This document shows, one piece after another, positions 53,513 through 61,942 of a stretch of 64,000 nucleotides of DNA. Where the stretch lies: positions 1,550,001 through 1,614,000 of the forward strand of contig OZ257155.1 in NCBI GenBank assembly GCA_965279355.1. Direction: 5' to 3'. The first letter of the stretch is position 1, and each line of letters begins with the position of its first letter. Source of the DNA: G965279355 sp965279355. Lineage in GTDB: Bacteria > Pseudomonadota > Alphaproteobacteria > CACIAM-22H2. Made by a program: the position numbers and the translations under genes. The notes beneath the pieces are model-generated. The model did no database searches and was not told where the DNA came from. It was given only the letters and a program-made list of their open reading frames with translations.

Positions 53513-53566
53513 GATCGAAAATGCGCTCCGGGCTAGGGACGGGAGAGGCAGACTGGCGAAGGGCCG

Positions 53567-54157
53567 TCAGACGGCGGCGTCTTGCTTGGTGCTCTGGTTC
53601 CGTCGGGACTTCAGGAAAGTGTAGGCTTGGTTGATTGTCTTCAGACGGTCCTCGGCGGCCTTGTCGCCGCCGTTGGCGTCGGGGTGATGCTGTTTTGCGA
53701 GCTTCTTGTAGCGCGCCTTGAGCTCGGCGTCAGTCGCCGAACCATCGAGTTCGAGCACCGCCAACGCCTCCTCTTCAGGGGTGGGCGGACGGCGCGGCTG
53801 CGGCTTGCTGTCGGCGGCTTCATAGAAGCGGCGCAGGGCCTCGTGAATTTCCTCATCGCTGAAGCGGAAATATTTCGGCCCACGGGCACCCAGCGGCCAG
53901 CTCGGGCGGTTGCCGACGATGTCGGATCGGCGTGCCTTCTCGATGTCGGCGGGGGTCATGCCGCGATAGAAATCCCACGTCGCGTTGTAGAGGCGGACGT
54001 GCTCCAGGCAGAACCAGTAATATTCGTTCAGCGTCTCGCGGGAGCGCGGCGCACGGAATTCCCCGGCCTCGCGGCAGGCCGGATGATCACACGACCGGGG
54101 CGAGGCGCCTGGAGGACTTTGCGGACGATCATAAGTGCGGGGACGCAGGCGCGACAT
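53567..54157 (-). CDS. J-domain protein with N-terminal cysteine-rich region
   Basis: 196 residues from ATG 54157. The N-terminal third has CDHPACREAG and WFCLEHVRLYN, a CxxxxC...CxxH set that could bind zinc. The C-terminal J-domain is complete with HPD: AVLELDGSATDAELKARYKKLAKQHHPDANGGDKAAEDRLKTINQAY. Recruits DnaK to clients. Located just upstream of cobS-cobT, a conserved alphaproteobacterial order. Confidence 0.9.
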   Translation of the reverse strand: MSRLRPRTYDRPQSPPGASPRSCDHPACREAGEFRAPRSRETLNEYYWFCLEHVRLYNATWDFYRGMTPADIEKARRSDIVGNRPSWPLGARGPKYFRFSDEEIHEALRRFYEAADSKPQPRRPPTPEEEALAVLELDGSATDAELKARYKKLAKQHHPDANGGDKAAEDRLKTINQAYTFLKSRRNQSTKQDAAV

Positions 54158-54259
54158 AGTCGGACAAGTATGAGCAACAGATTCCGTGGAGGCAAGCAAC
54201 GCGCGGAGCTAGGACAGATAGCCTAAAAAACCGCTCTAAAAGCGTCCCTTGCGCCGTCC

Positions 54260-55384
54260 TTATGGAGCAAATTCAGCCCGGATCCGGGCGCTGTGCTGGC
54301 CCACTTCGGGGACCGGTCCGAGCCGGGGCTCCTCGCCGGACAGCCGCGCCGGCGGTGCCGGAACCCTGATATGGCCATTCGGGGTTTCGACATCAACGCG
54401 TCGGAGCTGCGGGTGCCGGGAAAATTCGGCAACCGAATTCACACGGCCGAAGGCGATGCCCGCCTTGAGAAGCCGCTCGGCAAGTGCGTCGATGCCATAG
54501 CGGCGGAATACCGCATCGATCCGCTTATGCAGGGCCGCGCGGTTCTTGACCCGCGCGACGTTGGTCGCGAACTCCGGCCAGGTGGCGAGATCAGGCTCCT
54601 CCATCACTTCGGAACAGAGCTTTACCCATTCCCGCTCGTTCTGGATCGAGATGACAATCGGCGTGCCGTCCTGCGCCTCGAACGTCTCGTAGGGCGCAAT
54701 CGTCGCATGGGCGAGACCGACACGCTCCGGGGCCTTGCCGCCGTACTCGTACTGCAGCAGCGGAACGGCCATCCAGTCGGCCATGCCGTCGAACAGCGAG
54801 ACTTTGATCGAGGCTCCCTGCCCGTCCCGCTGCCGCCGGATCAGGGCTTCAAGGATCGCCTGATGCGCATACATGCCGGCCGCGATGTCGCACACCGAAA
54901 CGCCGACACGTCCCGGCGCTTCCGGCCCGCCAGTGACCGCTGCAAGCCCGGTCTCGGCCTGCACCAGCATGTCGTAGGATTTCATCGCGGCATAAGGCCC
55001 GTCTTCGCCATAGCCACTCACATCGCATGTGATCAGGCGCGGATGCTGTTTGCGCAGGCTGTCCGATCCGAAACCGGCGCGCGCGGCCGCCCCCGGCAGC
55101 AGGTTCTGGATGAAGATATCGGCGCGCGCAAGGATACGGTGCAGCAAAGCGGCGTCGTCCGGATTCTTGATATCGAGGACCAGCGATTCCTTGCCGCGGT
55201 TGAGCCAGACGAAATAGCTCGCCTGTCCGTTAACGGCCCGATCGTAACCGCGCGCGAAATCGCCCTCCGGCCGCTCGATCTTGATCACCCGCGCACCCGC
55301 GTCGGCCAACCGCGACGAGCAATACGGCGCGGCAACGGCCTGTTCGAGTGCCACCACCAGAATGCCATCAAGCGCGCCGGACAT
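54260..55384 (-). CDS. CaiB/BaiF family (type III) CoA transferase
   Basis: 374 residues. Starts LDGILVVALEQAVAAPYCSSRLADAGARVIKIERPEGDFARGYD; SYFVWLNRGKESLVLDIKNPDDAALLHRIL and KSYDMLVQAETGLAAVTGGPEAPGRVG are diagnostic, with the active Asp in KSYDMLVQAE. Moves CoA between carboxylic acids. First of the long leftward-facing catabolic cluster's downstream end; substrate unknown. Confidence 0.93.
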   Translation of the reverse strand: MSGALDGILVVALEQAVAAPYCSSRLADAGARVIKIERPEGDFARGYDRAVNGQASYFVWLNRGKESLVLDIKNPDDAALLHRILARADIFIQNLLPGAAARAGFGSDSLRKQHPRLITCDVSGYGEDGPYAAMKSYDMLVQAETGLAAVTGGPEAPGRVGVSVCDIAAGMYAHQAILEALIRRQRDGQGASIKVSLFDGMADWMAVPLLQYEYGGKAPERVGLAHATIAPYETFEAQDGTPIVISIQNEREWVKLCSEVMEEPDLATWPEFATNVARVKNRAALHKRIDAVFRRYGIDALAERLLKAGIAFGRVNSVAEFSRHPQLRRVDVETPNGHIRVPAPPARLSGEEPRLGPVPEVGQHSARIRAEFAP

Positions 55385-55388
55385 TGCG

Positions 55389-56120
55389 TCAGTAGCCGTA
55401 ACTGAGAAAGATGAGGTGATAGTTGGCGCGCGCCACGCCGATCAGGCCGTAGGCCTCGAGCCCCAGAGCCGGCGGCTGCGCCCGCTCCATCGCGGCGGCA
55501 AGACTGCGCGCGCCGTCGATGTTCTGCCGCAGCAGGCTTTGGTATTTCGCATCGCCTGACAGCGCGGCGGGAACCAGCGGCGCGAGAGCTGCGGCGGCGC
55601 TGGACGCTTCGACCGCAACGGCGCGCACCTGATCGTGCAGGCTGCGTTCAATCGGACCCATGCCGAAACGCTCGGTCTGCGGCATAAAGGCGATCAGCCT
55701 ATTGATCGCATCGCGATAGCGGCGCATCGCGGCGGGATAAACATTCGTTCCGGCGCGTTGACGCGAGTCCGCCAGTACGTCGCCGATCCCGGCGAGTGCC
55801 CGCGCCGCCTCGGCACCATCGCTCTTCTCAACCGCCGCGGCGACGACCTCCGCACGCTTCCCGACATCGCTCACCACCTCGCTCCAGCGCGGATCGTTGG
55901 CGTGCTGCGCGGGTCGACCGTCCTTCAGATCGCGCCAGCGATCCGTGAACCCTTCGGTCTCCAGAGCCGCCAGATTCAAATCGCCGACGCGCGTGTACCA
56001 GCTTGCCGCGCGCCAGTGATCCAGTGCCGCCGCCATCGTTTCGTCCACGGTCTGTGCAGCCGCGGTTCCGAAGGGAGCGGTCAGCATCAGCAGGAGCAGA
56101 AAACGAAACCCTGTCTTCAT
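55389..56120 (-). CDS. Secreted helical hypothetical protein
   Basis: 243 residues with a signal peptide (MKTGFRFLLLLMLTAPFGTAAAQ). The remainder is helical with several Ala-rich segments (AAAVEKSDGAEAARALAGIGDVL; AVAVEASSAAAALAPLV). No cofactor motif such as CxxCH. Sits four bases from the CoA transferase and six from the dehydrogenase in the same orientation, so part of the operon. Function unknown. Confidence 0.78.
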   Translation of the reverse strand: MKTGFRFLLLLMLTAPFGTAAAQTVDETMAAALDHWRAASWYTRVGDLNLAALETEGFTDRWRDLKDGRPAQHANDPRWSEVVSDVGKRAEVVAAAVEKSDGAEAARALAGIGDVLADSRQRAGTNVYPAAMRRYRDAINRLIAFMPQTERFGMGPIERSLHDQVRAVAVEASSAAAALAPLVPAALSGDAKYQSLLRQNIDGARSLAAAMERAQPPALGLEAYGLIGVARANYHLIFLSYGY

Positions 56121-56126
56121 GGTGCG

Positions 56127-57131
56127 CTAGTCCTGTCCTGCCATCGTCATGAGGTCCGCGTGAAGCTCGGCGCTGATCGAAATCCCGTCAGCCTCCGCCC
56201 GGTGCCTTGCCGCAAGGCGACGGTCGCCGGGAAGCCTGGTCCCGCCTTCGCCCAGAATAACACCGGCGAGGGTCGCGATCCGTGCGGCAAAATCGTCACC
56301 GGCAAAGCGGCCCGGATCGATGACCACAAAGAACTGGCCGACCCGCATCGGCGGACCTTCCGAGCTCAACGGCCCCGCCTGATACCCGAAATTCGATCCG
56401 GCCAGTCCCGCGCCCAGAACTTCCATCATCAGCGCGAGCGCCGCACCCTTGGCATCTTCCATGGGCCGCTGGGTGCCACGCAACGCTGCCTTGGCATCCA
56501 TCGTCGGCTTGCCGTCGGCGTCGAGCGCCCAGTCGTCCGGAATGCCCTCACCCTTGCGGGCAGCGGCGACGATCTTGCCTCGCGCAACCTTCGCCACGGA
56601 CAGATCGATGACCAGCGGCGCCCGGCCGGCACAAGGCGAGGCAAAGGCCAGCGGATTGGTGCCGTAGATCGGCCGCTTCCCGCCCCAGGCCGCAATCGCC
56701 GCCGGCGTATTGCCGAACATCAGCGCGACCAAGCCTTTCTCAGCCAGCGCCTCGACATGATGCCCGGCCACGCCGCTATGCTGCGAGTTGGCAATCGACA
56801 GACCGACAATGCCGGCGGTCGCGACGATCTCCACCGCGCGTGCCGCGCCCATCGCAATCGCCGGGAACGCGAATCCGTCGCACGCATCGACACGGATCGT
56901 GCCCGGCCCGGTTTGTGTCAGCACCGGCACGGCCGTGCCGTCGATCTTCTGGCGGCGCACCTGCTCGACATAGATCGGAAGCCTGGAGAGACCGTGTGTT
57001 GCGATCCCATCAGCGTCGGCCGCGACCAGAGCCTTGGCTACAATCGCCGACGTGTCTTCGCCGACACCTTCCGCGCACAGGACCCGGATGCCCAGTTCAC
57101 GCGCCGCACTCAGCGACAGGGTGACGGTCAT
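56127..57131 (-). CDS. Ldh-family (malate/L-sulfolactate type) NAD(P)-dependent oxidoreductase
   Basis: 334 residues from ATG 57131; the longer frame upstream lies inside the next gene. Family motifs: ADADGIATHGLSRLPIYVEQVR, ANSQHSGVAGHHVEALAEKGLVALMFGNTPAA, IYGTNPLAFASP, VIDLSVAKVARGKI and DADGKPTMDAKAAL. The family includes YlbC, malate and (R)-sulfolactate dehydrogenases (ComC). Its ATG overlaps the stop of a 2-hydroxyacid dehydrogenase by four bases, a pairing like ComC-SlcC (see findings). Confidence 0.92.
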   Translation of the reverse strand: MTVTLSLSAARELGIRVLCAEGVGEDTSAIVAKALVAADADGIATHGLSRLPIYVEQVRRQKIDGTAVPVLTQTGPGTIRVDACDGFAFPAIAMGAARAVEIVATAGIVGLSIANSQHSGVAGHHVEALAEKGLVALMFGNTPAAIAAWGGKRPIYGTNPLAFASPCAGRAPLVIDLSVAKVARGKIVAAARKGEGIPDDWALDADGKPTMDAKAALRGTQRPMEDAKGAALALMMEVLGAGLAGSNFGYQAGPLSSEGPPMRVGQFFVVIDPGRFAGDDFAARIATLAGVILGEGGTRLPGDRRLAARHRAEADGISISAELHADLMTMAGQD

Positions 57132-58060
57132 TGCAGCGCTTGGAGGGCCCGGCGCACATTCGCCACGGTCAGTGACGACACGCGGACATTCGATTCGACC
57201 GTGTTGCCGGCGACATGCGGCGTGAGGATGAGATTGGGAACGCCGCGAAAGTGAGAGCTTGCCGGTTGCGGCTCCTTCTCGAACACATCGAGGATGGCGC
57301 CACCCAGCGTCTTCGCCTTGAGCGCCGCGATCAGCGCCTCCTCGTCGATCAGGCCGCCGCGCGCCGTATTGATCAGAATCGCGTCCGGTTTCATGCGCGA
57401 CAACGACGATGCATCGATCATCTGCTGTGTCGAGGGCAGCATCGGCACGTGCAGGCTGACAACGTCGCTCGACGCCAGGAGCGAAGCCAGATCCAGCCGT
57501 GTCACGCCAAGCTCGGTCCATGCGGGATCGCCAGGCATAATGTTTGGATCAAATGCCGCGACGCGCAGACCGAGTACGCGGGCCCGTTTGGCGACCTCGC
57601 GGGCGATGGTGCCGAAGCCGATCAGGCCGAGATGCTTGCCGTGCACCTCCCGGAACAGCAGCGACGTCCGGTCCCACCAGCCGCCGGCCACCTTGTCGGT
57701 GACAGTCCACACGTTGCGAAGACCGATCATCGCCGCCGTAACCACGTATTCGGCGACAGCCTGCGCGTTGGCACCGGTCGCCGGGAAAACCTGGATGCCG
57801 CGCGCCTTGCACGCCTCCATGTCGATGTTGTCGAGACCGACGCCAAGCCGCCCGATAACCCGCAGTTTCAGGCACGCGGCCAGCACGTCGCCGCGCACCT
57901 GGGTCATGTTGCGGACGATCAAAGCCGGGGCGTCGGCAGCCAGCAGCTTTATGTCGTCGGGCCGGTTGACGAGGTCAGGGTCATAGACAACCGAATAGTC
58001 ATGCGACAGCGCGGCGAGCGCGTTCTCTTCGATGAATTCGGTGACGACAACGTCGGGCAT
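57128..58060 (-). CDS. D-isomer-specific 2-hydroxyacid dehydrogenase, SlcC-like
   Basis: 310 residues. N-terminal VVVTEFIEENALAALSHDYSVVYDPDLVNRP; then VIGRLGVGLDNIDMEACKARGIQVFPATGANAQAVAEY; Rossmann GLIGFGTIAREVAKRA; catalytic Arg in NTARGG, Glu in FEKEPQ and His in LTPHVAGNT. Reminiscent of (S)-sulfolactate dehydrogenase SlcC or SerA-like enzymes. Translationally coupled to the Ldh-family enzyme. Confidence 0.92.
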   Translation of the reverse strand: MPDVVVTEFIEENALAALSHDYSVVYDPDLVNRPDDIKLLAADAPALIVRNMTQVRGDVLAACLKLRVIGRLGVGLDNIDMEACKARGIQVFPATGANAQAVAEYVVTAAMIGLRNVWTVTDKVAGGWWDRTSLLFREVHGKHLGLIGFGTIAREVAKRARVLGLRVAAFDPNIMPGDPAWTELGVTRLDLASLLASSDVVSLHVPMLPSTQQMIDASSLSRMKPDAILINTARGGLIDEEALIAALKAKTLGGAILDVFEKEPQPASSHFRGVPNLILTPHVAGNTVESNVRVSSLTVANVRRALQALQ

Positions 58061-58087
58061 GCGGTCTCCAGACTATCGCGCGGCGGC

Positions 58088-59074
58088 TCAGATGCCGAGG
58101 CTTTTGAGCTGCGCTTCGGGATAGCGGGTGCCGGCCGTGACGCCGGGCGGAAACGCTGCATTCAGCGCCGCAAGATCGGTTTTGCCGAGCGTGATATCGG
58201 CCGCTCCGGCGTTCACTTCCAGATAGGTGCGCCGCTTGGTGCCGGGGATCGGGATGATGTCCTCGCCCTGGGCCAGCAGCCAGGCGAGCGCCACCTGTGC
58301 CGGTGTCGCCTTCAAGCCGGCCGCGATGGCGCCAAGCGGTCCGAGCAGCGCGCTGTTCTTGGCAATGTTCTCAGCCGCGAAGCGCGGGTGGCGGCGGCGG
58401 CCGTCCGTCTCGCCCAGTTCATCCACGCTCTTGATGGCGCCGGTGAGAAAGCCGCGCCCGAGCGGCGAATAGGGCACAAACCCGATCCCCAGTTCGCGGC
58501 AGACCGGCAGGATCTCGGTCTCCACATCGCGGGTCCACAGCGAATATTCGGTCTGCAGCGCCGCAATCGGATGCACCTTCTGCGCGCGGCGCAGCGTCTG
58601 CACGCCCGCCTCCGAAAGGCCGAGATAACGAACCTTGCCCTGCTCGACCAGCCGCTTCATGGCGCCGACCGTATCTTCGGTCGGCACCGTCGGGTCGATG
58701 CGGTGCTGATAGAACAGGTCGATCACATCGACCCGCAGCCGCTTCAGGCTTTTCTCGCACGCCTCGATCACGTATTCGGGCCGGCCCTCGGCGACCTTGG
58801 CGCCCGGTTCGCGCGCCAGCAGGTTCCCGAACTTGGTGGCAAGAAAGACCTTGTCGCGCTTGCCCTCGATCGCCTTCGCCAGCAGCTCCTCGTTCTTGCC
58901 GGCGGCATAGGCATCGGACGTGTCGAGGAAGTCGATGCCGAGTTCGATGGCGCGATGAATGGTGGCAATGGATTCCGCGTCGTCAGGCGTGCCGTAAACC
59001 ATGGACATGCCCATGCAGCCCAGCCCGATGGCCGATACTTCGGGGCCGTTGCGTCCGAGTTTACGCCGTTTCAT
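58088..59074 (-). CDS. Aldo/keto reductase
   Basis: 328 residues from ATG 59074 with GGAG six bases upstream. MKRRKLGRNGPEVSAIGLGCMGMS is the standard start; tetrad in FLDTSDAYAAG (Asp, Tyr), LATKFG (Lys) and FYQHRIDP (His). NADPH-dependent cytosolic reductase of the AKR13-like branch. 27 nt upstream of the hydroxyacid dehydrogenase in the same direction. Confidence 0.94.
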   Translation of the reverse strand: MKRRKLGRNGPEVSAIGLGCMGMSMVYGTPDDAESIATIHRAIELGIDFLDTSDAYAAGKNEELLAKAIEGKRDKVFLATKFGNLLAREPGAKVAEGRPEYVIEACEKSLKRLRVDVIDLFYQHRIDPTVPTEDTVGAMKRLVEQGKVRYLGLSEAGVQTLRRAQKVHPIAALQTEYSLWTRDVETEILPVCRELGIGFVPYSPLGRGFLTGAIKSVDELGETDGRRRHPRFAAENIAKNSALLGPLGAIAAGLKATPAQVALAWLLAQGEDIIPIPGTKRRTYLEVNAGAADITLGKTDLAALNAAFPPGVTAGTRYPEAQLKSLGI

Positions 59075-59157
59075 GTCTTTCTCCTGTTTATGCTGTCTTT
59101 CACGCTGCCTTGCCGCGAGTATGCTACGGCTCACCAGCGCATTCAAACGACGCCCGC

Positions 59158-60042
59158 ATGACTTCACCGCAGGCCCCGCCCTCCGCTGTCCCACCCGGCA
59201 CGATCGACGTGCATGCGCATGTCTATACGCGCCGCCTCCCGACAATGCCCCATGCGCGCTACGTGCCCGAGGACGAAGCACCGGTGGAGCGCTACCTCGA
59301 CCTGCTGGATGCGCACGGCCTTGCCGGCGGCGTGCTGGTGCAGCCGAGCTTTCTCGGCGCCGATAACGCCTACCTGCTGGCCTGCCTCGCCCGTGTGCCG
59401 GCGCGGTTTCGCGGCGTGGTCGTGGTGCCGCCCGACACCGGCGCCGAGCAGCTGGCCAAACTACGGGCGTCAGGTGTCGCCGGCATCAGGTTGAACCTCG
59501 CCTACTGGCCCGGCGACCAGACGGTCCCGGATTTCCAGAGTCCGCTGTGGCGTGATTTTCTTGTCCGCGTTGCCCGCAGCGGTCTGCACATCGAGGTTCA
59601 GGCCGACGGACCGTTGTGGCTGGGAATCCTGAAACCGCTGATCGCCTCCGGCGCTCGCCTCGTGATCGATCATTTCGGCCGGCCGGGTGCCGGCATGGCC
59701 GCGCGCTGTCCCGGCTTCCAGACCCTCGCCGCCGCGTCGCGCGATGCCGATATCTGGTTCAAGCTGTCGGCGCCCTATCGCTTCCAGCCGCCGACGGCGG
59801 CCTGGGCCTGCGCCGATATCCTGCTGACCATTCCCGGTCCGGGGAAACTGATCTGGGGCAGCGACTGGCCGTGGCTGCAACACACCAAAGATGTGACGCG
59901 CTACGCCGACACGCTGTACTGGCTGACCGAATGGGTGCCGAACGAAGCCACGCGCACCCAGATCCTCGGCGCCAATGCGCGCACCCTCTACGGCTTCAAC
60001 AAGCCGGCCACGACTGCCGCCCCGCTCTGGAAACGCATATAG
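59158..60042 (+). CDS. Amidohydrolase, 2-pyrone-4,6-dicarboxylate lactonase-like
   Basis: 294 residues from ATG 59158. TIM-barrel metal sites: TIDVHAHVY (HxH), VIDHFGRPGAG, KLIWGSDWPW (Asp). GVLVQPSFLGADNAYLLACLA and LRASGVAGIRLNLAYWP are typical of LigI-like lactonases. Divergent from the aldo/keto reductase; nine bases before a FAD monooxygenase, suggesting a shared aromatic route. Confidence 0.88.
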   Translation: MTSPQAPPSAVPPGTIDVHAHVYTRRLPTMPHARYVPEDEAPVERYLDLLDAHGLAGGVLVQPSFLGADNAYLLACLARVPARFRGVVVVPPDTGAEQLAKLRASGVAGIRLNLAYWPGDQTVPDFQSPLWRDFLVRVARSGLHIEVQADGPLWLGILKPLIASGARLVIDHFGRPGAGMAARCPGFQTLAAASRDADIWFKLSAPYRFQPPTAAWACADILLTIPGPGKLIWGSDWPWLQHTKDVTRYADTLYWLTEWVPNEATRTQILGANARTLYGFNKPATTAAPLWKRI

Positions 60043-60051
60043 TCGTCGCCG

Positions 60052-61728
60052 ATGGGCACCTACACCTACCCGAGCTTCGACTATCGGCGCTCACCCGACC
60101 AGGACCGGGCGACACCGGCCGAACATCGCATCGTGGTGGTCGGCGGCGGCATGGTCGGCCTGACGGCGGCGCTCGACCTCGCCCAGCGCGGCCTGAAGGT
60201 GCTGGTCCTCGACGACGATAATACGGTCAGCACAGGCAGCCGCTCCATCTGCCAGGCCAAGCGCACGCTGGAAATCTGGGACCGGCTGGGTTGCGCCGAC
60301 CGGATGATGGAGAAAGGCGTCACCTGGCAGGTCGGGCGCATCTTCCGCGGCGACCGGGAAATCTACAATTTTGACCTGCTGCCCGAAGGCGGCCACCGCT
60401 TCCCGGCCTTCATCAATCTGCAGCAATACTATGTCGAGCAGTTCCTGCTGGACCGTATCGCCGACGTTCCCGGTATCGAAATCCGCTGGAAGAACAAACT
60501 GACCGGCATCGCACCGCGCGCCGGCGGCGCGCGCCTCACCGTCGAAACACCCGCGGGCGCTTACGACATCGACGCCGAATGGGTGATCGCCGCCGATGGC
60601 GCGCGCTCGACCGTGCGGCGCCTGATGGGCCTTGAATTCAGGGGCCGCGTGTTCGAGGACCGGTTCCTGATCGTCGACTTGCATCTGCCGGAACCGCCGT
60701 TCAGGAAGACTGGCCCGACCGAGCGCTGGTTCTGGTTCGAACCCAGATTTCACAAAGGCGATTCCGCCCTGCTCCATCGTCAGGCCGACGATGTCTGGCG
60801 GATGGATTTCCAGCTGGGACCCGGCGCCGATGCCGAAGAAGAGAAGAAACCGGAACGCGTCATTCCGCGTGTGAAGGCGGCGCTGGGCGAAGACTTCAAA
60901 TTCGATTTCGAATGGCTCAGCGTCTACACCTTCCAGTGCCGGCGGCTGGAGAAGTTCCGGCATGGCCGTATCCTGTTCGCCGGCGATGCGGCGCATCAGG
61001 TTTCGCCGTTCGGCGCGCGCGGCGGCAATTCAGGCATTCAGGACGTCGATAATCTGTGCTGGAAGCTGGCGCTTGTCGTCAACGGCGCCGCACCGGACAG
61101 CCTGCTCGACAGCTACGACAGCGAACGCAGCCACGCCGCAGACGACAATATCCTGAACTCCACCCGCAGCACCGATTTCATGTCACCCAAGAGCGGTATC
61201 AGCCGGATCTTCCGCGATGCCGTGCTGCAGCTTGCCGAGACGCTGCCGTTTGCGCGGCGCATCATCAACAGCGGCCGGCTCTCTACTGCGACGGACCTGA
61301 AGTCCTCCCCGCTCAGCAGCCCGGACGAGCCGGGCTTTACGTCGACGATGCGGCCAGGCACGGCCGCCGCCGATGCGCCGGTCCGGATCGGCAATCGCGA
61401 CGGCTGGCTGCTGGAGCAGCTGCGCGGCGGCTTCCACGGCATTTATGCCGCCGAAGGCGGGCTTCCGAATGACACGCTGCAGGCGCTCACCGGCCTGAAC
61501 GATGGCCCTAACCCAATCCGTGTCCGCACCATCGTCCCCAACGGCGCCACGCTTCCCATCGGCATGCCGGCTGCCGCCGATACCGATGGGCTGGTCGCCA
61601 AGCGTTACGACCTCAAGCCCGGCACGTTCTATCTGATGCGCCCCGATCAGCATGTCGCCGCCCGCTGGCGGCAATTCGATTCCGCCACCGTCGCGGCCGG
61701 CCTGCGCCGCGCCACCGGCCAGATGTGA
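60052..61728 (+). CDS. FAD-dependent aromatic monooxygenase, PheA/MhpA type
   Basis: 558 residues. FAD fold: VVVGGGMVGLTAALDLAQRGLKVLVLDDD, IAADGARSTVRRLMGLEF and ILFAGDAAHQVSPFGARGGNSGIQDVDNLCWKLALV. C-terminal thioredoxin-like domain. Class A flavoprotein hydroxylases oxygenate phenolic rings with NAD(P)H. In operon with an amidohydrolase and a DUF2783 protein. Confidence 0.93.
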   Translation: MGTYTYPSFDYRRSPDQDRATPAEHRIVVVGGGMVGLTAALDLAQRGLKVLVLDDDNTVSTGSRSICQAKRTLEIWDRLGCADRMMEKGVTWQVGRIFRGDREIYNFDLLPEGGHRFPAFINLQQYYVEQFLLDRIADVPGIEIRWKNKLTGIAPRAGGARLTVETPAGAYDIDAEWVIAADGARSTVRRLMGLEFRGRVFEDRFLIVDLHLPEPPFRKTGPTERWFWFEPRFHKGDSALLHRQADDVWRMDFQLGPGADAEEEKKPERVIPRVKAALGEDFKFDFEWLSVYTFQCRRLEKFRHGRILFAGDAAHQVSPFGARGGNSGIQDVDNLCWKLALVVNGAAPDSLLDSYDSERSHAADDNILNSTRSTDFMSPKSGISRIFRDAVLQLAETLPFARRIINSGRLSTATDLKSSPLSSPDEPGFTSTMRPGTAAADAPVRIGNRDGWLLEQLRGGFHGIYAAEGGLPNDTLQALTGLNDGPNPIRVRTIVPNGATLPIGMPAAADTDGLVAKRYDLKPGTFYLMRPDQHVAARWRQFDSATVAAGLRRATGQM

Positions 61729-61735
61729 GACAGAG

Positions 61736-61942
61736 ATGACCGAAAAACTCCGCACCGAAAACGGCTTCGCCAATCCCGACGATCTCTACGACGCGCTGAT
61801 CGAAGCGCACCGCGATCTGTCCGAGGAGCAGAGCGCGACGCTCAATGCCTCGCTGATCCTGATCCTCGCCAATCACATCGCCGATATCGACGTGGTGAAG
61901 GAAGCCCTCCGCCTCGCCCGCGAAGGCGCCTTCCGGCGCTAG
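61736..61942 (+). CDS. DUF2783 small protein
   Basis: 68 residues from ATG 61736, eight bases after the monooxygenase stop. FANPDDLYDALIEAHRDLSEEQSATLNASLILILANHIAD is the DUF2783 pattern, often found beside such monooxygenases. Predicted helical; perhaps a partner or stabiliser. Overlaps the convergent MBL gene end by four bases. Confidence 0.85.
   Translation: MTEKLRTENGFANPDDLYDALIEAHRDLSEEQSATLNASLILILANHIADIDVVKEALRLAREGAFRR

Noticed and set aside
57215..59161. 648-codon rightward frame
   Set aside because: Antisense to the SlcC-like dehydrogenase and aldo/keto reductase, both with intact catalytic residues.
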